Shown: one piece after another, positions 5,458 through 12,446 of the stretch
Numbering within the stretch: position 1 is the first letter of the stretch
Layout: every line of letters starts with the position of its first letter
Virus record (IMG/VR): IMGVR_UViG_3300008116_000310
Coordinates: 663 to 31,978 of that record
Source of the DNA: a virus
Direction: 5' to 3' (one strand)
DNA: 31,316 nt
Translations under genes and position numbers: made by a program
Notes under the pieces: generated by a model
Told to the model about the DNA's origin: nothing
The model's input: the letters and a program-made list of their open reading frames with translations, nothing else
Database searches by the model: none

Positions 5458-7592
5458 TCGTCCTTGACCCAGGCCCGGAAACTGCGCCCGTTTGTCGATT
5501 TGGTGATGACCGTTCGCCAGCCGAGCACTCGCATCACCCGACCGACCCGTTTCTGTGCGATCTGGTCATGGCGACCGATCTCAATCTTCAAACAGTCAGA
5601 CAAAATCTCTGATGTTGTCGGACGATTCTGATTCCACAGCCATCCTCCGATGACGGATTCCCATGAGTCGGAATCGCGCCTGGACTCAACTTCTTCGTTT
5701 TGAAGGTCCATCGGGACGTCCCACCATGAGCCGCCATCGTTGAACAGGTGGACGGCTTCAGCAAAGAGCTGGTCTCGGTTGTCACGCAGCCAATCGTGGT
5801 TCACGTTGCCGCAGCGAACGGGCCAGAACCGGCGTGCTCCAGTTTCGTCTCTCTGCCAGTCGTCGCGGTTCGTTGTGCAGGCCAGAACAGTTTGTCTCGG
5901 ATGGTTTTCTGTGTTCCTTCCGTAGCTTTTTCTATATCTATCCATCTGGCAAGAGATAATGCCTTTGATTCGCTCAACCTCTGCGCGAGTAAATGAGTGC
6001 ATCTCTGCAATCTCGACCAGCATGTGGCCTTTCAGGACTTCGTAGAAGTCTTTGTGCGTCACGTTTTCATGACACTCTGTGAACCACTTGCCTCCGAGGA
6101 TGCGCAGCGCGGTGGACTTGCCGGCCCCTTGCGTTCCCTCCAGAACAGGCACGGTATCAACCTTGCAGCCTGGCCGAAACACGCGGGCCACCATTGACAT
6201 GACCCAGCAGCGTCCTACGGCGTCGGTGTAGGCGTTTTCTGGGGCTCCAAGGCCTTCTGACATCAGGTAGGACAGGCGGCGCACGCCGTCCCAGCCAAGC
6301 GACTTCAGCCAGTCCTTGCACTCGTTGCGCGTGTCGTGGAAGGCGGCCACCACAGCAGCGTCATGACAGGTTTGCAGGCCTATGCGCGTGAGTCCTACGT
6401 GGCGTTGCATGTAGAGCTGCAGCAGCACGTCGTCGGCGTCTTTCCACTGGCGTTCCTCGCCCTGCCATGTGGTCATGATCGTGTCGAGAAACTCGTCGTA
6501 CCAAATCTTGCCGCGCAGATTTGGATCAGACTCAATCGCCCTGACCACGTTGTCAAGGTTCATGATCGGCGTGCCGTTCGGCATCAGCACCAGATCAAGC
6601 TGTTGCCGAGCGTCGATCTCGCCTGTCTCTGGATCGATTGACGGTGGGATGGCGACCGCTGCGCTAGGTCGCCACTTTGTCGCCCGTGGCACCATGAAAG
6701 CCTTGCAGTCGTCCCAGCACGCAAAGTCAGCGTCGGCTGCGTCCCACCCGTCCGGTTGGCCCGAAACGTCCAGAATCTTGACCTCGGCCGCACTGGTGGC
6801 GATGATCTGGGCCACGCGCTCCATGGCCTTTCGGCCAGGCTCATCTGCGTCCGGCCATAACAGCACCTTGCGGCCTGCCAGCGGCGTCCAGTCGGCCTTG
6901 TCTGCGGCCATTGCGCCTGCTGGCCACGTCACCGCCACATAGGGACCGCTGAACCGTCGCGCAGCGTCTGCGGCCTTCTCGCCTTCGACCACCAGCACCG
7001 CAGCGCCAGGACGCTCTGCAATCTCTTGGAGACCGTACAGCGGACGCGGCGATGGCCACTGGCCCATGCCCCAGCGCTCACCGTTCCACGTCCACGGGAC
7101 AATCTGCTTGCGCTCGCCCGCAGGCTCGTAGCGGGCCACGTAGCCCAGCACCTCGCCGTCTGCGTTGCGGTACGTCCACCGCGCCGATGGCTTGTCATAG
7201 CGAGTGTGCACACACGGACACTCGGCGAAGTCGGCAGGCACTGGCGTGACAACGCGCCTCGCTGGTTCTGCCGGTGGAGCTGCGTGCGCATGACCGTTAA
7301 CGCGCTTGGCCGGTTTTGTCTCACCGCCGAGATGGCGATATGCATCGCCCATTGGCAGCTCGTAGATCGCGGCGTACAGGCTCACCAGATCGCTGCCGTG
7401 GTCACCAGTTGCGAAGTCTGACCACGCGCCTGTTGCAAGGTTGACCTTGAGGGATTGACCGGCGGCACCGCTGAGATCGCCAGCGACCCAGGAATTGCCG
7501 CGCTTGCGGCCGGCTGGCAGCCAGGATGCGAGGTGAGTTTCAGCCGATGCGAGAAGTTGACGGGCCAGGCCGTCGAAGTCGAGGCCGGCCAT
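5454..7592 (-). CDS. Primase-helicase, VapE/VirE-type
   Basis: A 712-aa replication protein. The N-terminal region (1-90) has the W-x-DF-x-TG-x-x-G-x-DLVSL pattern of phage primases. A TOPRIM-like part has VVEGEKAADAA at 201-211 and LLWPDADEPG near 244-253. The C-terminal half matches the virulence-associated E (VirE/VapE) superfamily-3-like ATPase. It has Walker A GTQGAGKST at 486-494, LVEIAEM as the Walker B region, and later VLACTTNRDDWQRDETGARRF with a sensor Asn and an arginine region. It probably opens the origin and primes DNA synthesis. The adjacent iterons support a local origin. The start at 7592 lies 2 nt after the stop of the upstream gene. Confidence 0.9.
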   Translation of the reverse strand: MAGLDFDGLARQLLASAETHLASWLPAGRKRGNSWVAGDLSGAAGQSLKVNLATGAWSDFATGDHGSDLVSLYAAIYELPMGDAYRHLGGETKPAKRVNGHAHAAPPAEPARRVVTPVPADFAECPCVHTRYDKPSARWTYRNADGEVLGYVARYEPAGERKQIVPWTWNGERWGMGQWPSPRPLYGLQEIAERPGAAVLVVEGEKAADAARRFSGPYVAVTWPAGAMAADKADWTPLAGRKVLLWPDADEPGRKAMERVAQIIATSAAEVKILDVSGQPDGWDAADADFACWDDCKAFMVPRATKWRPSAAVAIPPSIDPETGEIDARQQLDLVLMPNGTPIMNLDNVVRAIESDPNLRGKIWYDEFLDTIMTTWQGEERQWKDADDVLLQLYMQRHVGLTRIGLQTCHDAAVVAAFHDTRNECKDWLKSLGWDGVRRLSYLMSEGLGAPENAYTDAVGRCWVMSMVARVFRPGCKVDTVPVLEGTQGAGKSTALRILGGKWFTECHENVTHKDFYEVLKGHMLVEIAEMHSFTRAEVERIKGIISCQMDRYRKSYGRNTENHPRQTVLACTTNRDDWQRDETGARRFWPVRCGNVNHDWLRDNRDQLFAEAVHLFNDGGSWWDVPMDLQNEEVESRRDSDSWESVIGGWLWNQNRPTTSEILSDCLKIEIGRHDQIAQKRVGRVMRVLGWRTVITKSTNGRSFRAWVKDE

Positions 7593-7594
7593 GA

Positions 7595-7840
7595 TCAGAC
7601 ATCCAGTTCATCGATGTCCTCTTGATCCCTCGCATGGTCAGCGAGGATTCGCTCGCGCTGCAGAATCAGCTGCGTAACGGCCACCACATCGGCACCTGTG
7701 AAATCGCGCACGCGACTTTGAAGAAGCATTTTCTTGGCCATGTCCAGCGTGTCTCCAACTTGGACAAGTGCCTCATGCCAATGCCCATCGCCGCGCAGAT
7801 TCTTCAGCGCAGCATCGAAGGGATGCGTATCAGTGTTCAT
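7595..7840 (-). CDS. Hypothetical small protein upstream of primase
   Basis: An 81-aa soluble protein, mostly helical and acidic at the C-terminus (ARDQEDIDELDV). No family recognised. I chose ATG 7840 because GAGGTG lies about 7 nt upstream. The longer frame to 7885 would begin inside the hairpin of the leader. It has its own good promoter (TTGACT/TATACT at 7929-7899) and ends 2 nt before the primase start, so it may be a replication accessory protein. That is inferred from position. Confidence 0.65.
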   Translation of the reverse strand: MNTDTHPFDAALKNLRGDGHWHEALVQVGDTLDMAKKMLLQSRVRDFTGADVVAVTQLILQRERILADHARDQEDIDELDV

Positions 7841-7870
7841 CTTTATCACCTCACAAACAAACAGACAGGA

Positions 7871-7892
7871 GAGCCAGAACGTCATCTGGCTC
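7871..7892 (-). promoter_or_regulatory. Perfect hairpin at the 5' end of the replication transcript
   Basis: GAGCCAGA and TCTGGCTC pair as 8 bp around a 6-nt loop. On the minus strand the hairpin is followed by a T-rich stretch (TCCTGTCTGTTTGTTTG). It starts almost exactly where the promoter at 7929-7899 would start RNA. It may be a 5' stabilising stem-loop, an attenuator, or a weak terminator for the upstream SSB transcript. Confidence 0.5.
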
Positions 7893-7898
7893 CCAAAC

Positions 7899-7929
7899 AG
7901 TATAGACCCGCGCCGCGGGCCTAAGTCAA
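7899..7929 (-). promoter_or_regulatory. Promoter for the replication gene pair
   Basis: On the minus strand, TTGACT (7929-7924) and TATACT (7904-7899) each match consensus at 5 of 6 positions, with a 19-nt spacer. The spacer contains the GC-rich inverted repeat CCCGCGGCGCGGG, which could bind a regulator. The start site would fall near 7892. Confidence 0.55.
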
Positions 7930-7932
7930 GCC

Positions 7933-8271
7933 TCAGAACGGGATGTCGTCGTCCATGTCATCAAAGTTCGTCTTCGGCTTCGCCGCCGCCTGGCGCTCCC
8001 GCTCGGCCCGCTCACGGATGGCAATGGCATCACGCTGATCCTGGGTCATACGGGACGCAGGCGCGGCAGCTGGTGCAGGAGCCGGTGCGTAGGCGGCCTG
8101 CTCGTCCTTCGGTTTCACAGACAGGCTCATGTACCGCTGCCCAGCCAGCTTGGTGCCGTCGCGCCCGGTCTTGATCCAGGCCGAAAGCCAGTATTCGCGG
8201 CCGTCCACGTTGATGCTGCCACGGTAGTCCGGCCTGGATTCGTTGCCCTGCTTGTTGCTGTACTGAGTCAT
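7933..8271 (-). CDS. SSB-like protein with acidic C-terminal tip
   Basis: A 112-aa protein. Residues 14-55 form a small beta-rich part with the segment GSINVDGREYWLSAWIKTG and YMSLSVKPK. A proline/alanine-rich linker follows. The end is DDMDDDIPF, the type of acidic tip by which single-strand binding proteins recruit replication partners. The core is shorter than a usual OB-fold SSB, so it may be a minimal phage SSB or an SSB mimic. I chose ATG 8271 with GAGGA a few nt upstream. The in-frame extension to 8340 is His/Pro-rich shadow sequence. It overlaps the upstream zinc protein stop by 4 nt. Confidence 0.75.
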   Translation of the reverse strand: MTQYSNKQGNESRPDYRGSINVDGREYWLSAWIKTGRDGTKLAGQRYMSLSVKPKDEQAAYAPAPAPAAAPASRMTQDQRDAIAIRERAERERQAAAKPKTNFDDMDDDIPF

Positions 8272-8474
8272 GATTCCTCTATGGTGATGCGGCTGCGCCG
8301 CTTGGTGATGGGCCTGCGGCCCAGGTGAAACTGATGGCAATGCGGGCAGTGGTAAATCTGCCGGCTGCGGCCACGGCGCGAGGAGCGTTCGCTTACGCGC
8401 TGGGCCTGGGTGAATGTGGAGAAGCCCACCTTGCCGTCGCAGGCTGATGCGCGGTAGGTGTCGGATGGGGTCAT
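8268..8474 (-). CDS. Small zinc-ribbon-like protein
   Basis: A 68-aa basic protein with CPHCHQFHLG near residues 44-53 in a YHCPHCHQFHLGRRP context, a half zinc finger seen in many small phage proteins. N-terminal C12 and the two Cys and two His of the motif could bind a metal. I chose ATG 8474 with GGGAGTG upstream. It overlaps the last codons of the CysH-like gene. The function is unknown; nucleic-acid binding is plausible because of the Arg-rich sequence. Confidence 0.65.
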   Translation of the reverse strand: MTPSDTYRASACDGKVGFSTFTQAQRVSERSSRRGRSRQIYHCPHCHQFHLGRRPITKRRSRITIEES

Positions 8475-8478
8475 GCTG

Positions 8479-9333
8479 TCACTCCCCGCAGAAGCACGCG
8501 ATGGCCTCCTCATTGGGGTCGAACATGTCGCGCTGCTCGGATGCGAACTTGGCCATTGCAGCGTAGGACGGGCGATCCTTCCGGAAGTACCCCCCCCCGA
8601 CAATGCCTGGATTGGTGATGCTTCCCTCCTGCTTGGCCCACCACACAGCTCGCGCAGGCTTCTCCGCAATCAGGCTGTAGACCTGCGAGGCACCTTTGAG
8701 AAAGCACAAGTCGCAGTTTCCGTGATAGGTCACTCCTGCGATGTTCGGCAGCTCCAAGTCAAATGGCTGCTGTCCCCAGAAGGCGCCCACGTCCTGCTTA
8801 CTGATGCAAGCCGTGGCCAGCGGCATGAGCCGGTGGATTCCCTTCACGCCATCTGACGGATTTGCTCTGATCTTGGCCACGCGGCGCGGCTCATCGGCGC
8901 GAATGCCGATCATGTTGTCCCATTCGTCCCAGCCAAGATGGTGCCGGCAGTAGTTGGCGAAGGGCTTGATTTTTAGGTCTACGGTGCAGAACCTGGTGAC
9001 CGGGTTGGGCAAGTAGTTCTTTTTTCGGATGAGTGCTTCAAAGGGCTCGCCGTTGCGGGCCGCGCTGGCGAAGTCCACTACTTTCAGGCGATCCTTGGGG
9101 TCTTCTGCGCTTTGGTATTCGATCCATGTGATATGCACACCCCAACGATCTGAGCAGTCCTGCACAAACCTTAGCGTGGCCTCATCCTCCTTGCCGGTGT
9201 TGGCGAAGAGCACCACGGCCTCTGGCGGCAGCCCGCCGTTGCTTTGCAACACCCGCCACAGCATGTAGGCGCTGGTCCTGCCGCCGCTGAAGCTGATGCA
9301 GGTCGGGCTGTCGATCTTGAACGGGTCTGTCAT
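8479..9333 (-). CDS. PAPS reductase / CysH-like ATP pyrophosphatase-family protein
   Basis: A 284-aa protein. The PP-loop motif SGGRTS is at residues 16-21 (SFSGGRTSAYML). Further family features are VVLFANTGKE near 40-49, RFCTVDLKI near 115-123 with C116, and Cys at C207 and C210 (HGNCDLCFLKG), with C280 and C282 at the C-terminus. The Cys set suggests an iron-sulfur or zinc site. Phage CysH-like proteins are widespread. Roles in sulfur assimilation or in DNA/tRNA thio-modification have been suggested, but the substrate cannot be read from sequence. It overlaps the VRR-NUC gene upstream by 4 nt. Confidence 0.85.
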   Translation of the reverse strand: MTDPFKIDSPTCISFSGGRTSAYMLWRVLQSNGGLPPEAVVLFANTGKEDEATLRFVQDCSDRWGVHITWIEYQSAEDPKDRLKVVDFASAARNGEPFEALIRKKNYLPNPVTRFCTVDLKIKPFANYCRHHLGWDEWDNMIGIRADEPRRVAKIRANPSDGVKGIHRLMPLATACISKQDVGAFWGQQPFDLELPNIAGVTYHGNCDLCFLKGASQVYSLIAEKPARAVWWAKQEGSITNPGIVGGGYFRKDRPSYAAMAKFASEQRDMFDPNEEAIACFCGE

Positions 9334-9806
9334 GCCAGCAACGCCTGCGCATCCTCAACCGACCGGCAAACCCCGGCCACGCCGCCCGCCTGGCAGATCG
9401 TGGCAAGGAACTCCTCCTGGCCTGGACGCATGCGTCCGGTGGCTGACTTGACCTCGATGGCCAGCGTGCGGCCGTCCTTGAGGACGCCCATGATGTCGCT
9501 CATCCCGCGCTGCGTGTTCGCCCGGATGCGCCTGATGCTGCCGTCTCGGTTTCGCTCCTGGAACGTGCCCGAGTTCTGCCGCCAGCAGCTGGCGACCTTC
9601 GGGTGGCGCTTCAGCAGCGCCATCACCGCCTTGAGAATCTGCGCCTCTGTAGGCTGGCCTGACGGTTTGCGCGGCCCGCGCTTGGCCGGCTCAGGCGGTA
9701 TGTCCAGCAGCACGCGGGGCTTGTTGTTCATGGCCGCGTAGAGGTCCATGGTCGCTTGGTTGCGCAGCATCTTCTCGCGCAGGGTTTCGCGGCCTCGGGT
9801 CACCAC
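9330..9806 (-). CDS. VRR-NUC domain nuclease
   Basis: A protein of up to 158 aa. The VRR-NUC (PD-D/ExK) core is at residues about 53-140, with a helix EAQILKAVMALLKRH, D104 in GMSDIMGV, IEVKSATG with E118 and K120, and PGQEEF with Q130. Such small phage nucleases cut branched or flapped DNA during replication or recombination. No ATG lies at the N-terminus. Two GTG codons (9806 and 9803) overlap the upstream TGA, and GTG 9803 gives a GTGA overlap. ATG 9770 is a possible internal start that would remove 12 residues but leave the domain intact. Confidence 0.85.
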   Translation of the reverse strand: MVTRGRETLREKMLRNQATMDLYAAMNNKPRVLLDIPPEPAKRGPRKPSGQPTEAQILKAVMALLKRHPKVASCWRQNSGTFQERNRDGSIRRIRANTQRGMSDIMGVLKDGRTLAIEVKSATGRMRPGQEEFLATICQAGGVAGVCRSVEDAQALLA

Positions 9807-10006
9807 CGGGCCGGCTCCACATCCTGATGCGTCTCGCGAAGATACCGCGACGGAAGCCGCTTGACCGTGCCGCGAAGCACCGACTCAGGCAGGCCGGGGA
9901 ACGGCCAATCCGGGCGGATGCGGGCCACGCGCAGGGTTGCCACGTTGACCTCAAGCACCATGGCCTGCTGGCCGTCTAAGAGGCGCACGCGGTCGCCTTG
10001 CTTCAC
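9800..10006 (-). CDS. Hypothetical small protein (SH3-like/KOW impression)
   Basis: A 68-aa protein that opens with GDRVRLLDGQQAMVLEV, which resembles small beta-barrel (KOW/SH3-like) sequences, and ends in a basic Arg-rich tail. No family can be named. It starts at GTG 10006 in a GTGA overlap with the stop of the Cro-like gene. It ends overlapping the VRR-NUC start, so it is translated as part of the left-going early operon. Confidence 0.6.
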   Translation of the reverse strand: MKQGDRVRLLDGQQAMVLEVNVATLRVARIRPDWPFPGLPESVLRGTVKRLPSRYLRETHQDVEPARW

Positions 10007-10206
10007 GGCTTTTGGCCCAGCAGCAGGGCCGGCATGAAGATTTGCGCATGCTGCACCTTCACGGCCAACGGGATGCCGCGCCTGCGCCAGTTGACGATAC
10101 GCTGAATGCTGCCAGGCTTGTCCATGCCCAGCAGCCGCGCAAGTTGCGCAGGCCCGCCGAGCTGGTCAATTAGCTTGCTATCGGGGTGTCGGACAATTTT
10201 CATCAT
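10003..10206 (-). CDS. Cro/YdaS-like helix-turn-helix regulator
   Basis: A 67-aa DNA-binding protein. A helix-turn-helix is visible at residues about 13-44 (IDQLGGPAQLARLLG, then SIQRIVNWRRRGIPL), as in Cro and YdaS-type phage regulators. It is the first gene of the left-going early operon and faces a divergent operon. That is the usual place of a regulator controlling its own and the opposite promoter. ATG 10206 is followed by a second ATG. Neither has a clear Shine-Dalgarno, and the likely -10 ends 8 nt upstream, so the message may be leaderless. Confidence 0.8.
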   Translation of the reverse strand: MMKIVRHPDSKLIDQLGGPAQLARLLGMDKPGSIQRIVNWRRRGIPLAVKVQHAQIFMPALLLGQKP

Positions 10207-10356
10207 GGGCCGCAGTGTAACGGGACTTTTATAAAGATGTAAACACCCATTGAGTGCGGTTATAGGAAAGACCCTGCGAAACAGTAAACAATGCTTGCGC
10301 TGATGGTAACGCCGCGTTTATGATTCTTCCATCGCAACACGCAACCGGAGACAAAG
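10207..10356. promoter_or_regulatory. Divergent early promoter region
   Basis: Rightward: TTGCGC (10295-10300), 18 nt, TATGAT (10319-10324, 5/6 match), then GGAG at 10347-10350 before ATG 10357. Leftward: TTTACA (minus strand 10243-10238), 18 nt, TACACT (10219-10214) just before ATG 10206. A second leftward option uses TTTACT and TATAAC further upstream. GTAAACA occurs at 10239-10245 and 10283-10289 and may be an operator half-site for the Cro-like protein. The elements are seen in sequence; activity is inferred. Confidence 0.6.
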
Positions 10357-10653
10357 ATGTTTGCCAACCAGTACGAAGAGCACCTCGCCCACAGCGCCCC
10401 TTGCGCCAGCCGCTGGGACGGCTTCGACCGCGGCGACGACGGCCGCTGGGAAGACTGCCCCGCCGACCAGGGCCAGCGCGTGATAGGCCGGATGACGAGC
10501 GGCGGCGGCTACCGCGTCGAGATCACCGAGTTCTGGTGCGACGACTCCCTCACCTACGAGGTCGCCGTCGACGGTCACCGCGTCCACGCCACCGACGACC
10601 GCGCCCAGGCCGTCACCGTGGCCCGCTGGTGGATGGCCGGCTGCCCGGCCTGA
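10357..10653 (+). CDS. Hypothetical early protein
   Basis: A 98-aa acidic soluble protein with several Trp and Cys residues and no motif I recognise. It is the first gene of the right-going early operon and has a good RBS (GGAG, 6 nt). First genes of such operons are often host-takeover or inhibitor proteins. That is a position-based guess only. Confidence 0.7.
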   Translation: MFANQYEEHLAHSAPCASRWDGFDRGDDGRWEDCPADQGQRVIGRMTSGGGYRVEITEFWCDDSLTYEVAVDGHRVHATDDRAQAVTVARWWMAGCPA

Positions 10654-10675
10654 ACCACCCCGCTGCGGTGCCAGC

Positions 10676-10695
10676 GGCAAGCCTAGCGGCTTGCC
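10676..10695 (+). other. Perfect 8-bp hairpin in the early operon
   Basis: GGCAAGCC and GGCTTGCC enclose the loop TAGC, 23 nt after the stop of the first early gene. No T-tract follows, so a classical terminator is unlikely. It may be an RNA processing or mRNA-stabilising element, or a weak attenuator. Confidence 0.45.
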
Positions 10696-10722
10696 AGTGT
10701 CACCCACCAACCAAACCACACC

Positions 10723-10803
10723 ATGCCCCTCCGCCCCATCGACTACGCATTTGCCGCCGCCTTCGGCATCACCCTCGGCTGCCTGATCGCGGCCTTCATC
10801 TGA
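10723..10803 (+). CDS. 26-aa single-pass membrane peptide (tentative)
   Basis: A short frame that starts at ATG 10723 and stops with TGA at 10801. After MPLRPIDY it is almost entirely hydrophobic (AFAAAFGITLGCLIAAFI), so it would make one transmembrane helix. It fills the gap between two early genes and is in the operon direction. No Shine-Dalgarno is visible upstream, which weakens the call. Confidence 0.4.
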   Translation: MPLRPIDYAFAAAFGITLGCLIAAFI

Positions 10804-10822
10804 ACCACAGGAGCAACACCCC

Positions 10823-11248
10823 ATGCAAAACCTCACCACCTACGGCCCCGGCGATAGCGCCACATGGGGACCGTGCACCGACCCGCGTGACCCGCGCTGG
10901 GATGGTGACCGAGAGCCCAGCGACAGCCACCGTGCTGATGCGGCTGACGAGCTGCTGGCCGACGCCTGGGCCACCAGCGACTGGCTGATCCACAACATCA
11001 CGCAACCCGAGGGCGAAACCACCGACGTCCGCGGCTTCGAACACCTCGACATGAGCGAGGCCACGGTGGACCAGCTCTGGACGCTGATGCTCACCGGCTC
11101 CGACGCGCAGTGCCTGCACGCCAGGATGGAGCTCAAGGATCGCATCCTGCGCGACGAACGAACCTGGATTGATGACCGCGCCATGGAGCTGATGGCCGAC
11201 AGCATGAACGACGATCCCTATCACGATGACCCGCACCATTGGTACTGA
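10823..11248 (+). CDS. Hypothetical acidic early protein
   Basis: A 141-aa acidic protein rich in Asp, Trp and His, with a polar C-terminal tail NDDPYHDDPHHWY. No known family recognised. GGAG lies about 9 nt before ATG 10823. The long opposite-strand frame over this region shows no domain and is taken as a shadow. The protein could be a host-directed early product, but nothing in the sequence shows this. Confidence 0.7.
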   Translation: MQNLTTYGPGDSATWGPCTDPRDPRWDGDREPSDSHRADAADELLADAWATSDWLIHNITQPEGETTDVRGFEHLDMSEATVDQLWTLMLTGSDAQCLHARMELKDRILRDERTWIDDRAMELMADSMNDDPYHDDPHHWY

Positions 11249-11258
11249 AAGGACCACC

Positions 11259-11471
11259 ATGACCACCACATTCAAAGCCCACCGATCCACCACCACGGCG
11301 GAATTCGGGCACACCGTTTTCATCATGAGCAGCGGCGCCGGCAAGCTGGACTGCAGCATCTGGCTCACTGACGAGGAAGCCCTGCAGCTGGCCTCGGAGC
11401 TCCGCGCCGCCGTGGCCATGGGCTCGGCAGCCGCCGATACGTCCGCAGAACTCACCCAGGAGGCAGCATGA
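11259..11471 (+). CDS. Hypothetical small early protein
   Basis: A 70-aa protein with a beta-like N-terminal half (TAEFGHTVFIMSSGAGKLDCSIWL) and a helical C-terminal half (DEEALQLASELRAAVAMG). I recall similar short phage proteins without a known role. I chose ATG 11259, preceded by AAAGGA, instead of ATG 11226 inside the previous gene. It ends in an ATGA overlap with the next gene. Confidence 0.65.
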   Translation: MTTTFKAHRSTTTAEFGHTVFIMSSGAGKLDCSIWLTDEEALQLASELRAAVAMGSAAADTSAELTQEAA

Positions 11472-11764
11472 AACACACACCGGGGCCTTGGACGTTTGTT
11501 CAGGGCGGCAGCGGTAACTTCCCCACATGGAATGTGCGCATCGGCAGCAACCTCATCACGCTGCCATTCGCAAGCAGCATGGACAAGCTGGACGCAGACG
11601 CTCGTTTGATCGCCGCCGCGCCTGATCTGCTGGAGGCGTTGAAGGTCATGCTTTCGCACACGGCAGACTTGGACCCGATGCAGGGCTATCGGCCCGAAGA
11701 AGACTTTACCGCCGTGAAACAAGCCCGCGCCGCCATCGCCAAAGCCACCGGAGAAACCGCATGA
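11468..11764 (+). CDS. Conserved phage protein with HTPGPW and LIAAAPDLLEAL motifs
   Basis: A 98-aa protein. It begins with KHTPGPWTF and has DADARLIAAAPDLLEALK near residues 42-59. This signature is very common in early regions of proteobacterial phages, though its function is unknown to me. It is translationally coupled by ATGA overlaps to both neighbours and lies directly before the YqaJ exonuclease. Confidence 0.8.
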   Translation: MKHTPGPWTFVQGGSGNFPTWNVRIGSNLITLPFASSMDKLDADARLIAAAPDLLEALKVMLSHTADLDPMQGYRPEEDFTAVKQARAAIAKATGETA

Positions 11765-12441
11765 CAACCCTCACCGACACCCAGCGCGATGACGCTTGGT
11801 TTGCCGCCCGCGCCGGCAAAGTCACCGCCAGCCGCTTCAAAGACGTCCTGGCCCGCAACAAACCCACGGCCGCACAGGCCAAGGCCGGCGAACCGGGAAA
11901 CCCGAGCGCCGCCCGCACGACATACCTCTGGCAGATCGTGACTGAGCGCCTGACGGGCCAGCCCGTGATCACGCCTGACGCCGCGCCGCTGCGCTGGGGC
12001 CGCGAGAACGAGGACGCCGCCCGCGTGGCGTACCAGTTCACCACCAGCGCCAGGATCACCGAGACGGGCTTCATCGCGCACCCGAAGCTGCCCATCGGCG
12101 CCTCGCCTGACGGCCTGGTGTCAGACGAATCTGACCCCGACGGCGCCTTCGGGCTGATCGAGATCAAGTGCCCCTGGAACTCGCAGGTGCACCTCGAGAC
12201 CTGGCTCAACGGCATGCCCGAGGATCACATGCCGCAGATTCAGGGCCAGATGTGGCTGACAGGGCGCGAGTGGGCGGATTTTGTGAGTTTTGATTGTAGA
12301 ATGCCAGCAGACTTGCAGCTCTATGTGCAAAGAGTCAAGGCAGACCCCGAGTTCCAGTCTAGGCTGGAGCGGGAAATCATCGGATTCAGCGCGGAGGTTG
12401 ACGACATTGTGTCTAGGCTACGCGCAAAGGTATCGTTTTAA
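11761..12441 (+). CDS. YqaJ/lambda-Exo-like recombination exonuclease
   Basis: A 226-aa nuclease of the YqaJ family. RAGKVTASRF at 17-26 and RWGRENEDAARVAY at 78-91 are family marks. The PD-(D/E)xK core has GASPDGLV with D117 and LIEIKCPW with E134 and K136, followed by Q-x-Q-x-Q-M-W at 238-249 nt-coded residues DHMPQIQGQMWLTG. It would resect double-strand ends to give single strands for the RecT protein encoded downstream. The pair is separated by an HNH endonuclease gene. From about 12277 to the end the base composition turns more AT-rich than the rest of the gene. Confidence 0.9.
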   Translation: MTTLTDTQRDDAWFAARAGKVTASRFKDVLARNKPTAAQAKAGEPGNPSAARTTYLWQIVTERLTGQPVITPDAAPLRWGRENEDAARVAYQFTTSARITETGFIAHPKLPIGASPDGLVSDESDPDGAFGLIEIKCPWNSQVHLETWLNGMPEDHMPQIQGQMWLTGREWADFVSFDCRMPADLQLYVQRVKADPEFQSRLEREIIGFSAEVDDIVSRLRAKVSF

Positions 12442-12446
12442 TCGCC

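Noticed and set aside
10796-11767. Minus-strand frame (323 codons) opposite three early genes
   Set aside because: It spans several real plus-strand genes that have good starts and ATGA couplings, and its Val/Gly/Ala-rich sequence has no motif.
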